12,648 nucleotides of DNA, taken from NCBI GenBank assembly GCA_036278635.1, contig DASUKQ010000002.1:1-12648 (forward strand), given 5' to 3'. Each line of letters starts with the position of its first letter. Positions within the stretch are counted from its first letter, which is position 1. The position numbers and the translations under genes are program-made. The notes beneath the pieces are model-generated. The model saw only the letters and a program-made list of their open reading frames with translations. It was not told the DNA's origin and made no database searches. This document shows positions 12,007 to 12,648 of this stretch, in pieces. This DNA is from 66-474 sp036278635 (lineage in GTDB: Bacteria; Pseudomonadota; Gammaproteobacteria; Xanthomonadales; Rhodanobacteraceae).

Positions 12007-12648
12007 GTGGCCGAAACACCCGACCAGACTGGCGAAATCCGCAGCTACACGATGAACTTCGGCCCACAGCATCCGGCTGCGCACGGCGTGCTGCGGCTGG
12101 TGATGGAGATGGAAGGCGAGACCATCATCCGCATCGATCCGCATGTGGGCCTGCTGCACCGCGCCACCGAGAAGCTCGCCGAGTCCAAGCCGTTCAATCA
12201 TTCGATCGGCTACATGGATCGGCTCGACTACGTGTCGATGATGTGCCAGGAACACGCGTACGTGCGCGCGATCGAGCAGTTGATCGGGGTCGAGCCGCCC
12301 CCGCGCGCGCTGTGGATCCGCACGATGTTCGATGAGGTCACCCGCATCCTCAATCATTTGATGTGGATCGGCTCGAACGCGCTCGACCTCGGCGCGATGG
12401 CGGTGTTCCTGTACGCGTTCCGCGAGCGCGAGGAACTGATGGACGTGTACGAGGCGGTGTCGGGCACGCGCATGCACGCCACGTATTACCGCCCGGGCGG
12501 CGTCTATCGCGACCTGCCGGGCAAGATGATCCAGTACAAGGAATCGCCGTGGCACAAGGGCAAGGACCTCAAGCGCATGAACCAGTGGCGCGAGGGTTCG
12601 ATGCTGGATTTCCTGGATGCCTTCAGCGCGGATTTCCAGCACAAGGTC
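12007..12648 (+). CDS. nuoD: NADH-quinone oxidoreductase subunit D (NuoD), 3' end beyond window
   Basis: NuoD is the 49-kDa complex I subunit that forms much of the quinone site together with NuoB. The first 214 codons are present and open to the window edge. The start is GTG 12007, one base after the nuoC stop. Family marks are FGPQHPAAHG at 18-27, the 49-kDa signature LHRATEKLAE at 50-59, DRLDYVSMM at 71-79 (Tyr75 in the quinone-pocket region) and FDEVTRILNHL at 108-118. The next in-frame ATG (codon 16) would fall too close to the conserved core. About half of the usual roughly 420-435 residue protein is seen. Confidence 0.96.
   Translation, partial: MAETPDQTGEIRSYTMNFGPQHPAAHGVLRLVMEMEGETIIRIDPHVGLLHRATEKLAESKPFNHSIGYMDRLDYVSMMCQEHAYVRAIEQLIGVEPPPRALWIRTMFDEVTRILNHLMWIGSNALDLGAMAVFLYAFREREELMDVYEAVSGTRMHATYYRPGGVYRDLPGKMIQYKESPWHKGKDLKRMNQWREGSMLDFLDAFSADFQHKV

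Overview
The window is a compact, high-G+C stretch of ordinary chromosome. It most likely comes from a gammaproteobacterium of the order Lysobacterales (Xanthomonadales), perhaps a Rhodanobacter/Dyella-type genus. That placement is an inference from three things: the Hda, MurU, AmgK and Nuo sequences, the gene order (DUF2066-type gene, CDP-alcohol phosphatidyltransferase, perM, hda; and tpiA, secG, tRNA-Leu, nuoABCD), and short intergenic repeats with TAGGAGC tips. No mobile-element, phage, CRISPR or toxin-antitoxin gene is visible.

Layout. Positions 1-2705 (+) hold a tightly packed block: the tail of a probable DUF2066 protein, a CDP-alcohol phosphatidyltransferase, a PerM/AI-2E-type membrane protein and Hda, the last three joined by ATGA overlaps. 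Positions 2703-2914 hold two GTAG-type REP-like inverted-repeat elements. Positions 2911-4673 (-) hold murU and amgK, the anomeric MurNAc recycling pair. Positions 4845-7638 (+) hold cysD and a cysN-cysC fusion for sulfate activation to PAPS. Positions 7641-7793 hold a second, different hairpin repeat family. Positions 7782-8591 (-) hold a short-chain dehydrogenase. Positions 8735-10275 (+) hold tpiA, secG, a hairpin-rich spacer, tRNA-Leu(GAG) and a strong intrinsic terminator. Positions 10300-12648 (+) hold a candidate promoter and the start of the respiratory complex I operon (nuoA, nuoB, nuoC and a partial nuoD).

How the parts work together. The first block combines membrane functions with control of replication initiation. 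MurU and AmgK turn recovered MurNAc into UDP-MurNAc without passing through de novo synthesis. CysD and CysNC make APS and then PAPS. TpiA serves glycolysis, SecG serves protein export, and NuoABCD begin the proton-pumping NADH dehydrogenase. No intergenic gap exceeds about 210 bases.

The coding genes look intact and conventional, and I found no convincing undescribed multigene system. The best unexplained signal is in the spacers. Three hairpin-repeat assemblies sit at gene ends, and at the two convergent junctions the repeats run into the genes and supply three of the four stop codons (hda, murU and the SDR gene).
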